Shown: piece by piece, positions 12,010 to 22,211 of the stretch
How the letters are laid out: every line of letters begins with the position of its first letter
How positions within the stretch are numbered: the stretch's first letter is position 1
Assembly: GCA_905147135.1 (NCBI GenBank)
Contig: LR990048.1
Span: forward strand, 13,004,563 to 13,068,562
Direction of reading: 5' to 3'
From: Blastobasis lacticolella
Taxonomy: Eukaryota; Arthropoda; Insecta; Lepidoptera; Blastobasidae
Length of the DNA: 64,000 nucleotides
The notes under the pieces: model-generated
What the model saw: the letters and a program-made list of their open reading frames with translations, nothing else
Databases searched by the model: none
Told to the model about the DNA's origin: nothing
Translations under genes and position numbers: made by a program

Positions 12010-14640
12010 TTCAGCGTCTACTTAAACAGGAGCTTGACAGAATGTCCTTCTCCATATCGTTCATTCATGATGTCCAGTCCTGAAAACTTTCATACTTACA
12101 AGACGTTGGTATACATGAGCACCAGTTGTGCTAAATTGATTTTTAAATACGTAAATGTTGTTCCAGCTTGAGCAGTGCAGAGGAGAGTGATAAGATGCTC
12201 GACGGGCGGCCCTCGGCGCTCGCCTAAACGATCCCGCCTGCGATTGGCCGCCTCGCGACCCGAGGCAACCTAGACGTCCCCCGAAACTCACACGCGTCCA
12301 GTGGTATTACAGCTCTAGCATAGGTTAAGTTGGCATCACTAGTGGTCGGTCAAATTACGTACGCAATAACTGACTAGGGAATCGATCACAAGTAATTAGA
12401 ACCCCATAAAATTATATAGAATTTATAGTATGTATTTCGAACAGCCTTCTGAGATCAGATATTAGATATTTCATCTCCGGAGGCTCGTGTCGAGTAGGTA
12501 TGTTATTTGGCAAAAAAATGAATTTATTTTTATGATCTTTATTTTTTGAATAGTTATTTAAATGTGTGGCAGTTTAATACCACTTTGCGTGATGTTGGTG
12601 TCCATACAGTTGTGGCGTTGCATTTTGAGGTACAAAGTACAGATGTGTGAGTGCACACTCCGGTGAATATTATTAGTTATATCGCAAATAACGTGTGCTT
12701 GTTGTGTGATAGTATTTTGATTGTTTTAAGTGAAGACTTTCCCCTTTTCATATGCTTATCAAGTACTTATATGGAAATAATATTCTCGGTGAATTATAGA
12801 AAAACTTAAGGTTTATCAATATTTAGTTGTAAGTAGGTATTAATTAACAGGTAAGCACAACTTGTAATATTTCATTCGTAGACATAGTTATTAGGGCGGC
12901 AAGATGTGTTCAAATCGACCGAAACTATGTCGCGCCTAAGCCCTGTTGCAGGGAACTTGGTTACTTCATAATAATATAGTTCAACTGACTATATTTTCCA
13001 TTTGGCAGGTTTATTCTTTGACGATATAAAAATAATGCTATCTTTACACTTCATTTTAACTAATGCATGTATTAATTGAAAGACAAGTGGCCAAATTATC
13101 GTCCAGAGTATAATTTAGTGTTAAGTGGTCAATATTTACTATGTATTTGTTAGGTACATTGAATTTATTAAGGTAACCGTAATAGAAATCTCACTTATTG
13201 CTTTACTTGGATGTGTTATGAGCTAATTTTTTTTATTACACTTCAAATCGAAATGGGTTAATGTGGGTTAGGAAATTAGATGATTGCTAATTAGGTTGTT
13301 GTAAAGTTTTACTAGAAGCACATGGGTTTGTTTAGATGCCTATACTTAATTTCGGGATGTACTTAATTATATAGTGTCAAAACAGAGTTGGTGGTTCTAG
13401 AATGGTTCTAAATGTTCTACTCTAGACTATCTATCTCTAGTGTGATTGGTTTAACCAGCCTTGGCGCATTATTCGTCCGAATATTGTGCGAGGCAGCCGA
13501 TTCTTTCAACATGCAACTTTACAATTCAATCAAACACTATTTTTTCCTTGATATTAACATACTTAATGTGCTCCAGTAAATACTGCAAAAGCGCAAGACT
13601 ATTGCGAGTTGTGTTGGGTAAGAAACATTCGTTTGGTAATGGCACTGGACTCTGAATAGCGTAATATCGAATCCAGTTGAATGCGTAGCATGCATTTATT
13701 TTAGTGTATTCGTAAAACCTGATATTAAGATAGCTCTCTCCTCTGGGACATGTGTTTTATTTTCTCCATCACAATGTATAATAACATTATAAGAATAATG
13801 TCGAGTATTTTCTTGTAAATAATCCGTAATTGAATTGAATTATAACTAAGCATCAGTGTTATTTAACTTTATAATAAGTGTACCCTGATTCGCAATATCT
13901 TTGGTGATTTATTTATATTTTCGAAGTCTCATATTTTGTATGGTGCATTATTATTTTGCACTTTTGATTATGATATTGTTGTGTTATTGTACTCTAAATA
14001 TGTACATTCTTTTTATGTGTTTGTTCCGTGTACTTAAATATTTTATTTCATTCTATTTACATTGTTTACTTTCACTTAATAAAGATGAGAAATATTCCTG
14101 GTACATAATAGTTTCATTGAAATTTAAACTTCTATGCTACATTTACAATCAAGGACTATGAAGAAAGATGATGCATTGATGATATAAATAAGTAAAGAAT
14201 AAAATATAGACTTTATTAGGTAGGTCTCGCTCAAGCTTGAATGAGTCCGCCTGGGTGAGTAACATCGTCTTGTCTATTTCTGCCGCTAAGTAACAATTGT
14301 GTTGTCCTGTTGCGGGTTGTCTTAGTCCTTACAGTGACCTTTGTGCCTCACAGTGACAACATACTTGCGGTTCTGTATTTTTGTTAGCTGCAACGATAGA
14401 GGCTATGCTGCAACATACGGCCGTTTACGCACTCACACGAATCCGGTTTGGCCGCCCTGGTAATTCTATGGACGTTTACGCACTGACACGTATACGTGAA
14501 GCTCCGAGACGTTTATGGATCGACGTGGTCACTATACAATGATGCAAATTGGTAGCATGAAAATGAAGATAAGGATGGATATGAGACGGGCGATAGACGA
14601 AATACTCGTAGAACGCAGATGTATTAGTCAGTTACGGTGA
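12010..14640. other. Intergenic, no supported gene
   Basis: AT-rich sequence with only short, low-complexity frames. A CpG-rich patch at 12180-12295 has no clear exon structure. The 13901-14161 plus frame is phenylalanine/tyrosine-rich because of base composition and is not credible as a gene. Confidence 0.5.
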
Positions 14641-14649
14641 GAGGATCAA

Positions 14650-14900
14650 TAGCCGTATTCACAATGGCTCGGAAATCGGATTCGGATACGGAATCGACAA
14701 AGGACCCCGCAAAAGTTCTTAGGAAAATGTGGTTTCAGTTAATTTTGATAAAATGTTCGTATGTTGTAGAGAGTAGAGTATCCGTGGAATCTATCGGGAT
14801 TCTGAATAACAGTTTTCGAATCGATCGACACGGATTCGCCGCTCACGAATTTCGTGTCAAATCGTTCGGAAACGGTTTCGAATCATTGTGAATACGGCTA
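14650..14900. mobile_element. MITE family D, copy 1 (251 bp)
   Basis: The element begins TAGCCGTATTCACAATG and ends with its exact inverse complement, with TA at both tips (TA target preference likely). The interior matches 24687-24936 almost throughout. A short open frame runs through both copies, but it reads across the terminal repeats and is not a transposase. This is a non-autonomous DNA transposon. Confidence 0.88.
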
Positions 14901-15221
14901 CAGTTTAGAGTATGAGTTATGGTGTCGCCTTCTTCTCTCACTAGTGTTCCTCTTACCCTATGTAATTACTACAGTACAGTTACCTAAAAGGGAGCTAAAT
15001 CTCCAATACGGATAAGTGCGTATATGCTAGGACGTGAATTCTCTGTCCGTGTTGTTCATGTATCGAATGCGTGTCAGTGCGCACACGCCCTAATTGCATG
15101 AATCGTAGATGTTATGGGCGACAGTTACCGCTTACCATCGCATGGTGGGCGAGTGCCTAGTATACAACAATACTTACACGGGTTTATTGTTATGAGTTCT
15201 GGAAATTCCAGAGGGTGGAAA

Positions 15222-15256
15222 CAAGGATCACAGTATTATTACAGTGATCCTTGTTG
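15222..15256. repeat. 12-bp inverted repeat hairpin
   Basis: 'aacaaggatcac' and 'gtgatccttgtt' flank a short AT-rich loop. This is a simple stem with no T-run to suggest a Pol III terminator. Confidence 0.6.
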
Positions 15257-15621
15257 TTGTGTGATTCATAGCTATCTATGAATGATGAATAATTTTCGCA
15301 ATAGTTCATGACAAAACAAGTAACAATATAAAGCAAAAATATATTTATTTATAAAATAACAAGTATGTTTCTTGTATTTGCAATACTATATTATGCAACT
15401 TTTGCAACAATCACAATTTGAAACTTAAAACTAATCAGTCTGCGTTATTGCGCCGCCACCATGGGATCCCGGGCATTTCTTCTTGACATATACTTGTTGG
15501 GGGCCTATGGAGGAAACAATAGGAATATCAGTACAGAATTACCAATTCTAAATATCACCTTCCAAAACACTAATCTACGTCTGAATCATATAAATTTAAT
15601 CATTTATATATTACACAATTG

Positions 15622-15723
15622 AAAGGTAGGTATGTTCCGGGTTTTCTACCGAGTGCCTTTGTTTACGAGTAGCCCCATATTTCGACGCAGTTACATGCAT
15701 CATGGTCACGGGACATACCTTTA
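15622..15723. mobile_element. MITE family E, copy 1 (short)
   Basis: Matches 36483-36638 over 'tatgttccgggttttcta', 'gtgccttt', 'cgagtagccc' and 'gacgcagttacatgcatca'. The ends are inversely related (aaaggta ... taccttt). It is a shorter, decayed copy. Confidence 0.7.
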
Positions 15724-15989
15724 AAATGTGCGACATTTGAAAACATAACTTATAGTATGCTAATCTTTTGAAATCGGTAGAAAATCCCAGATTCATAGAT
15801 AGGTACTATGAATAGGCTGAGTAAATCCCTACTCATATTTAACTTGTGTCTGTCTGTTATGCTTTCATCGAACCGCTGCACCGATTTTGATAAAATTAGA
15901 TATGGAGATAGTTTAGCACCTGAGGATGGACATAGGCTACTTTTTATACCTTTTCATTCGCAAGCTCGCAAGATATGGGCAATAATAGA

Positions 15990-16110
15990 GGAGCGTCGGT
16001 GGCCAAGTGGTCCTGGTAGCAGGGTCACATTCGCTCCACTGAAACTACCTGATCTGCCAAATTCTGAATCATGGTCAAAGCGGACTCCGGGCAGAACTGT
16101 GACATTAACG
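15990..16110 (+). repeat. SINE family B fragment
   Basis: Starts with the tRNA-like head phrase 'gcgtcggtggccaagtgg', then goes straight to the body phrases 'gctccactgaaactacctgatctgccaaat' and 'atcatggtcaa'. It is therefore internally deleted. Related copies are at 30081, 49163 and 60980. Confidence 0.6.
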
Positions 16111-16392
16111 CCAAGATGATGACAACAGTCCATGTGGGCGAAAAGCATTTTATAACTAAACTTACCTATACACTTGAGTATGAGGTAATGTAGCTGACAG
16201 CAATGGATAACTTGGTGCTGGCGCCTCCTGTAAAACAATGCATCTTTAACCAATCTTGATATGCCCAATGTCTATTGGAAAGAATTTATCCTTATTATGA
16301 ATCCTATTAATGGATTCCACCAAAGTACAGTGATTATTTTGGTGAAAGCGGTTTCTTCTAATTTTGATTAAATAAACTTGAAATTGACAAAA

Positions 16393-18412
16393 TTATAGCA
16401 TTTTCAGTTGGAAACACATCGAGTGGCGCGCCCTGTAATAGAAAATGAGAGTAATATCAGAATACTGTACCTGAATAGGTTGCATGGGAATGTGCATATT
16501 ATGTCGTGATTTTCGCTGCCTGATTTCATGACGAACACAGCATTGTACACCCAGCAAGACTCCACAAACACACGACGAAAGGCATCCTGTGGTCCACAAA
16601 AAAATATTAATGAAAAAAATCAGATTTTTTTTAAGAATTCCACCTTTCTAAATTCGGGGGACCAGGGTAATTTCTTTTATCCCTAGTTCAATTAGAATTA
16701 AGGGTTTTATTGTTAAAGTAATGTTTTTAATATTGTAGGTATTATCTTTGTTAAATAAAGCTTGATGTACAAGCTTGTAGCATCATATTACTGGTGAGGC
16801 TTTACAAATGTATTATTATTATCAATACTTACCAATGTAAACCAGAACTCCAAGATCTCCATTACGATTTGTGCGTCTCAACACTATGCCAGCAATACAC
16901 AATGAAATTCCTGTCAGAATTCCTACTACAAATATTACCTAAAAAGTAAAAACAAATCTTTGAATGACTAATGATAGGTAAATATTTTTTAAATAATGCA
17001 TAATAGGCGTAAGGTAGGGGTCGCAATACCGGTATATATTTTCAAAACTGGGATTTTCGATATTGACATGTGGCCAACACCGGGATTCTGGTGTTGGCCA
17101 ATGTCAATTCAATTATATTCAAAGTAATTTCTAATAAACTTTTTTATTTTTATTTTTCATATTTTTATTGCATAAAATGTTATTTAGGGTTATGGTTCCA
17201 AAGTTTAAATGAACAAAAATAATAAAAATTAACCACAATAACCGAAAAATGGTTACAGTTTGACCAAATTTCTAGGTTTTTTTAAATGCCCATTATTACT
17301 GCATGGGATAGATTTTTTTCTGATTTTTCTCATGATGGTTACAATCAATTCTGTCACCATGTTTCGGCTTGACGTTGAGTTCTGGGACACCCTGTAAATA
17401 TAGTATTTGTGAAAATACTGTTAAAGCAAACTATTATTCGTTTTGCCAGTCTGAACCCAGAACCAATTAGATGAGTCCATAAAAACTATAAATTCAAGGA
17501 AAATTCATCTCCAAAATTGGTTTGGAAAATATTGTAAGCTTTAGGCAAAAGCACTTGACCTTTGCATAACTCGCTCAGTCAGACCAAGGTCAGTTGGAAA
17601 ATATAACAGTTACAAACATTATGACTAGGATAAAAATCTTAAATATAATATTTCTAATCATCTTTTAAGGCTAATAAGAATATTAAATTTATTCTAATAA
17701 TATAAAAATAATATATAATTTAATTTTTACTGAATACTGAAAACCCAGTTACTTGTAAAATGAATGCCGGTATTGTGAAGGCGTATTTTAGGTCCGGGAT
17801 CCCAGTTTGCGATCCGGCTTTACATTTACCTGTAAAATATAATAGCACACATATTCAAATCCAGGACAGTGACCACCACAAGCTCCAATAATAGGTACTT
17901 CAGGGGTGACAGGGGATGGCGGCACAGGAGAGCGATTTATTGTCTGAGCACGAGCCTCCACATCACACATAGGGAGGGAGAAAGCACTGGCACATTGAGG
18001 AAATGTGTATACATCTGCTTGAGTGTCACTCCTAGTTATTTTCTCGCCCTTCTTGTAATTGTGCCATGTACCAGTACCATAAGGTGCTTGATAAAGTGGC
18101 GATGGTGGTCCATAGTCCCTGACTGTTGTATTGTAATATTGAGGCATCTAAAACCAAGTAATAGGAAGTAAAATGTCAGTGTTGCGTATTTATAACAAAT
18201 ATAAAAGGTACAAATTTCAACCTTACATTATAGGCATTATCGGACGCAGAACTGTCTGTGCCTGCCACCTGGTATACGGGGGTGCTGATATCCTCCGCCC
18301 ACGGGTACTTGGCCCTTTGTTGTGAGGCTGAAGCAAACTGATGTTCACTCCTAGGCACCATCGTGGTCTGGTAAGGGTGTACGCTACGTGGAGATAATTG
18401 CTGCTTGAACAT
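16393..18412 (-). CDS. Two-pass membrane protein, four exons, unknown function
   Basis: Exons on the minus strand are 18412-18227 (ATG at 18412-18410), 18147-17830, 16938-16833 and 16586-16393. All joins use GT/AG and keep phase, giving 267 aa. The long N-terminal part (about residues 1-155) is polar and rich in Y, P, Q and S, with motifs such as PLYQAPYGTGTWHNYKKGEK. It is followed by a Cys/Gly stretch (GACGGHCPGFEYVCYY), a first hydrophobic helix (VIFVVGILTGISLCIAGIVL), a short basic/polar loop, a second Cys-rich helix (CLSSCVCGVLLGVQCCV) and a basic tail. A hairpin membrane protein with both ends on one side is inferred. The C-terminus is uncertain. A donor-like 'gtacag' at 16470 and an acceptor 38 nt later would switch the last residues to another frame. 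The intron 17829-16939 is nearly filled by a transposon. Family not recognised. Confidence 0.75.
17017..17815. mobile_element. TIR element family F, copy 1, inside an intron
   Basis: Begins GGGGTCGCAATACCGG and ends with a decayed inverse (gggatcccagtttgcgatcc). The reverse complement matches 50440-51186 at both ends ('tacgccttcacaataccgg', 'gtattcattttac'). It occupies about 800 of the 891 bp between exons 2 and 3 of the membrane-protein gene. Its one end lies 15 bp from the exon-2 donor. It has no transposase frame, so it is non-autonomous. Confidence 0.8.
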
Positions 18413-19457
18413 TTTACACAATTTTACCTAAGATGAAATATTTTCATTCATAAAAGCTTTCTAAACAGTAACGACTCGTAAAGCTGGCACAGCACATGTT
18501 TAGTCGACACACCTCATTTTCTATGTTAATGGATATACAATAATGTAATAACTTTTACTCATAAACTATCGCTTGATTGATTTTTCATTAAAAATGGATT
18601 TCTACTACAATAAAGGATAATCTTATAAATTAGAAAATTGTTGGGCGCAGAAAGAACAACGCAGCCGCCATATTTATTTTGATATAATACTTTTTTAAAT
18701 TTTGACAATAATGACAATAAACAAGTAGTGCTGTAATCTTTTACAAAACTTTACGGTTTTCACAGAAATCGTCGATATTGATGATTATGACAAATTAATC
18801 GATTCTATGGCCGATATAAGTTTTCAAAGCCTGCAAGAGGTTTTAACACTGAAACATGTTTGAAAAACAGTCATCAGTTACTTTATTTTTACTTAATAGG
18901 AGCTAATAGGACCAGTTGAGGTAAAATCTAGGCGAGAATGCAGAGGGTGGACTAAAGTGCAAAAGTTTAGGCGAACATGTGGAGTATGCTTAATGAACGA
19001 GGCGTTTGAAAGGATGAATTCCTTTGCTTGTTTGATTGACAGTTGAGCCAAAGATTTCATTGATTGACATTGACATAAATCGTCAATTTTTGTCCTTGCG
19101 CGAGATGCAAGCAAAGCAATACATTTTACATTGATTATCTTTGTCTTCATACCTATATTTATTAGCTTTCATCGTCGAATCGCTATTTTCAGTTGTAGTT
19201 TAATACATAATATACCTCATACATAGGATATATTACCTAGTTTTTTGTGTTGTGACTTGTGAGACGAGTTAGTTGATCTAATGAACGATGACCTTTTCGC
19301 GTCGAAGTATTAATGTTTGCATTGAAAAGTTAATAATAAAGTAAATATAAATATTTCTGAGTGATCTTACTTACGTACTGTTCATTCAAGATTTCCAAGA
19401 GAAGAATGCTTCCGCTGCTGGCAGTTTACAGTTGAAGCTACCGGAAATTTTCCTGAA
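18413..19457. promoter_or_regulatory. Intergenic region between divergent genes
   Basis: About 1.05 kb separates the start of the minus-strand membrane-protein gene from the plus-strand CCCH gene, so promoters for both should lie here. I cannot point to a TATA box. A minus-strand frame at 18893-19150 has no domain and is not credited. Confidence 0.4.
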
Positions 19458-19502
19458 GTGAAACAAGTAATGATTGGACACGGAGCAACGAAGGGCGGCA
19501 CT

Positions 19503-21038
19503 ATGAGTAATTGTGAGAGCAACGATAAAGTAATACCTGCTCCTAATAATTTTTGCAGAGATTACATTCGCGGTGGTTGTACTCGCGAAAACTGTAGGTT
19601 TATACATGAAATCCCTCCTAAATCACATTTAAAAGAATTATTCCGATTTTGCCATGATTTTCAAAATAAAGGCTGCTTCAGACATACCTGCAAATTCATT
19701 CATAGCTCAGTGGAAGAGGAGGAAAGTTTTTATGAACATGGTGCATTTCCCCGAGATTCTCGTCACTTTCCAGTGTGTCAGTCGTACTTACATGGTGCCT
19801 GCAATAACACAGATTGTAAGTTTGTTCATCCTCCGGATGTTATTAGCAATGAGATAATACCTGTTGTGAATATCCCTCCACCATCATTCAATGGACCTCT
19901 CCATAACCACAGAGATGAGGACTCTCCTCCCGAGGCTAAGTTTAGAAGATATACATATGAAGAAAATGCAATAGATAAGCAAATGCTATGTACTTCTGTA
20001 TGTCCAAACTGTGAAAGTATAGACCATAAAGTGAAACTGCTACATGATAATATTAGTGTTTTACTCAAAAAGGTAACGGAGTTAGCTGAAAAGAATGTAC
20101 AACTGACTTCCATGAATGAATTTTTATTAGAACAAACTTCTCCAATAAGAGGTGTTATAACATCTAGACATGGAACTTCAGCACCAGTGTCTCTTGCTAC
20201 TGTGAGTGTCACCCCTGTGGTTAGTTTGGCTGGTGCACTACCAGCGCTGGTGCCTACAGCTGGAGCGCCTAACATAACTCTGGCTCCTGCTGCGTCACGA
20301 GCGCAACTCTTAACACCTGCTCCTCAAATATTGACTGTGAGCACTACACAGCAGCTGGTAACTGGTAATTCGGGAGCTTTGATTGTGACTAGTGCTGGAG
20401 CGCAACAGTTAATGCAAGTGAGTGATTCTGGCACCTTAATGGGTGGAGGGCAAACCGTGGTTGCTGTCACCCCAGCCCAGTTGACGTTGACCCCTCAAGC
20501 GCAGCAACTCATGGGCAGTGGCCCTCAACCTGGAGTGCAGCAATTAGTTCAGCAGTCTGCTTTGCAGTCACAACTGGGTTCTCAGCACCAAGCGTCTCAA
20601 TACGCGGCGGCACAGCAGTCTGTACAACACTTGGCGGCCGCGCAACAATCGGCGCATCTCGCCGCGCAGCAGTCAGCACAACACTTGGCTGCTCAGCAGT
20701 CAGCGCAGCACTTGGCCGCTCAGCAGTCAGCACAGCACTTGGCCGCTCAGCAGTCAGCACAGCATTTGGCCGCTCAGCAGTCGGCTCAACACCAGCTTGC
20801 GGCGGCGCAATCCGCACAGCACCTGGCGGCGGCGCAGGCGGCGCAGTCCGCGCAGCAGATGGCAGCGGCGCAGCAGTCCGCGCAGCAGCAGCTAGTGCCG
20901 TCAGCACAGCAATTGGTACATCAAACATCCACTCAGCAGATCACTATCTCTAGCACTAGTCAACCGATGGCCCTACCTAATTCTCAGACTCAGACTATTA
21001 CATTCCCTATTATTTCACAAAGTATTATACCTCACTGA
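19503..21038 (+). CDS. ZC3H10: CCCH zinc-finger RNA-binding protein, ZC3H10-like
   Basis: This is an intronless 511-aa frame. Three zinc fingers of spacing C-x7-C-x4-C-x3-H lie near residues 18-34, 49-66 and 94-111 (key pieces CRDYIRGGC/CRFIH, CHDFQNKGC/CKFIH, CQSYLHGAC/CKFVH). A paired Cys motif (CPNC) and a short coiled-coil segment (LLKKVTELAEKNVQL) follow. Number, spacing and order match ZC3H10, an RNA-binding protein family of animals. Binding of RNA is inferred from the fingers. The C-terminal half is low-complexity A/Q/S/H sequence with five tandem AAQQSAQHL-type units encoded by a 27-bp minisatellite. I chose ATG 19503 (A at -3) over ATG 19470; the open frame extends upstream only through a GTG. 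AATAAA signals lie at 21468 and 21481. Lack of introns suggests an ancient retrocopy or simply an intronless gene; the ORF is intact. Confidence 0.92.
   Translation: MSNCESNDKVIPAPNNFCRDYIRGGCTRENCRFIHEIPPKSHLKELFRFCHDFQNKGCFRHTCKFIHSSVEEEESFYEHGAFPRDSRHFPVCQSYLHGACNNTDCKFVHPPDVISNEIIPVVNIPPPSFNGPLHNHRDEDSPPEAKFRRYTYEENAIDKQMLCTSVCPNCESIDHKVKLLHDNISVLLKKVTELAEKNVQLTSMNEFLLEQTSPIRGVITSRHGTSAPVSLATVSVTPVVSLAGALPALVPTAGAPNITLAPAASRAQLLTPAPQILTVSTTQQLVTGNSGALIVTSAGAQQLMQVSDSGTLMGGGQTVVAVTPAQLTLTPQAQQLMGSGPQPGVQQLVQQSALQSQLGSQHQASQYAAAQQSVQHLAAAQQSAHLAAQQSAQHLAAQQSAQHLAAQQSAQHLAAQQSAQHLAAQQSAQHQLAAAQSAQHLAAAQAAQSAQQMAAAQQSAQQQLVPSAQQLVHQTSTQQITISSTSQPMALPNSQTQTITFPIISQSIIPH
20661..20795 (+). repeat. 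27-bp coding minisatellite (5 units)
   Basis: Five near-identical 27-bp units (20661, 20688, 20715, 20742, 20769) encode AAQQSAQHL. Differences are nearly all synonymous, apart from the last unit, which grades into QHQLA. Partly matching units flank the array on both sides. Unit length is a multiple of three, so expansion or contraction keeps the frame. Confidence 0.9.
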
Positions 21039-21467
21039 AATGGAATTGTATATTACTCAGTGTAGGTATTTAATACATAATGAGTGTGAGATAACTTATT
21101 TGACTATGCAATATATGAAATAAGTATGAGTACTAGTGATCTATCATATAAGTAAAATGATTTCATTATTATTGCCCATATCCTGTGTTGTTGATAATCA
21201 TTTAAGCACATTTAAGATTAACTTCATCAAAAGATTAAATTTTTTGCTTTTATAATCATTTATTTATAAATCTGTAATGCCTTAGATCAGGATCAGCACA
21301 ATAATCATTTTGTATTTGTAACATAATACCATTGTAGTTATTGTACTGTCATAAAAGGGATTTGAACACATAATATCTTAGTTGTAAAAAAGTATGTATG
21401 TGTATTCCTATTCCTAAAAGTATGTATGTGGGTCCTATTGTTTATTTATTATTAATAATATTGGTTA

Positions 21468-21486
21468 AATAAAAGTTTCAAATAAA
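21468..21486 (+). terminator. Poly(A) signals of the ZC3H10-like gene
   Basis: Two AATAAA hexamers (21468-21473 and 21481-21486) lie about 430 bp after the stop codon, in AT-rich sequence before the next gene. Confidence 0.6.
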
Positions 21487-21775
21487 AACAATACATATTA
21501 AAAATACAAGAATTCAGTTACAGTGATTGCCTACAATGAGAGCCAAGACAACTTTCAACAGTATTTTAATTACATTTAAATCAATAATTGAACAATTATT
21601 GTAAGTACCTATTTTACTTCTCTAGGTACACATTTTTGCTTGAAAGATGACTTTCAAATAAAAGTTTTCGTAATCTGTTTTAGGGGTCAAACATAATGAT
21701 TTATATATGCCTAGTTTTATGTAGGTATAATCAGTTGCAGAGTGAATGGACCCTCTAAAATACATTACTTAGGTT

Positions 21776-21917
21776 TAGGCGCACAATGCCACATTCGCAT
21801 GTCTTTCTTTGCTAATGTGGCGATTTGTAAAAAACGTTTAAGAATAAGTCATTTTGAGAATATGATATTTTGCGAAATTTTAATGTGTTTTATGCGAAAT
21901 GACATGCGTGCGCCTAA
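21776..21917. mobile_element. Possible short MITE
   Basis: 'taggcgcac' near the left edge and 'gtgcgccta' near the right edge are inverse, with 'gcatgtc / gacatgc' also paired just inside. This suggests a decayed inverted-repeat element of about 140 bp. Confidence 0.4.
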
Positions 21918-22191
21918 TCCCATACTACCCTTTAAAAGTCAGAGGCAACAATGGCCCGCAGGCCGCAGATTGCCGGCCGCTAATTTAAATCAAAGGCCTT
22001 TTTAATTATATTAAAGTAGGTACATACAAATTGCTATCACCCCTAGTTTTCATTGCTTTAGAAAGAGTTAAATGTATGCTGGGGGGGGTCCGTCAGCTCT
22101 GCAGCTTAGTACTAGTATTTGTGTAAAGGTCTGAAATGCCTAATTAAGTAATTTTTAAATAATTAAAACATGGATTCATTTAATAATGCCT

Positions 22192-22197
22192 TTTATT
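22192..22197 (-). terminator. Poly(A) signal of the ommochrome-binding-like gene
   Basis: AATAAA on the minus strand, 15 bp after the stop codon of the gene at 22212-23898. Confidence 0.6.
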
Positions 22198-22211
22198 TAC
22201 TTACGTAGGTA

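Noticed and set aside
13901..14161. 86-codon hydrophobic frame
   Set aside because: Phe/Tyr/Leu-rich only because the DNA is T-rich; no splice sites or domain.
18413..18421. Three extra N-terminal codons for the membrane protein
   Set aside because: They start with TTG; the first ATG is at 18412.
19458..19502. Upstream extension of the CCCH protein
   Set aside because: The frame's first codon is GTG. The good-context ATG is 19503 (19470 is a weaker option), so the extra residues are not credited.
20661..20795. CRISPR-like array
   Set aside because: Contiguous 27-bp units without spacers, in frame within a protein; it is a minisatellite.
20509..20928. 139-codon minus-strand open frame inside the ZC3H10-like gene
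   Set aside because: It is the antisense shadow of the 27-bp repeat array, kept open by the repeat's composition; alanine/proline-rich with no domain.
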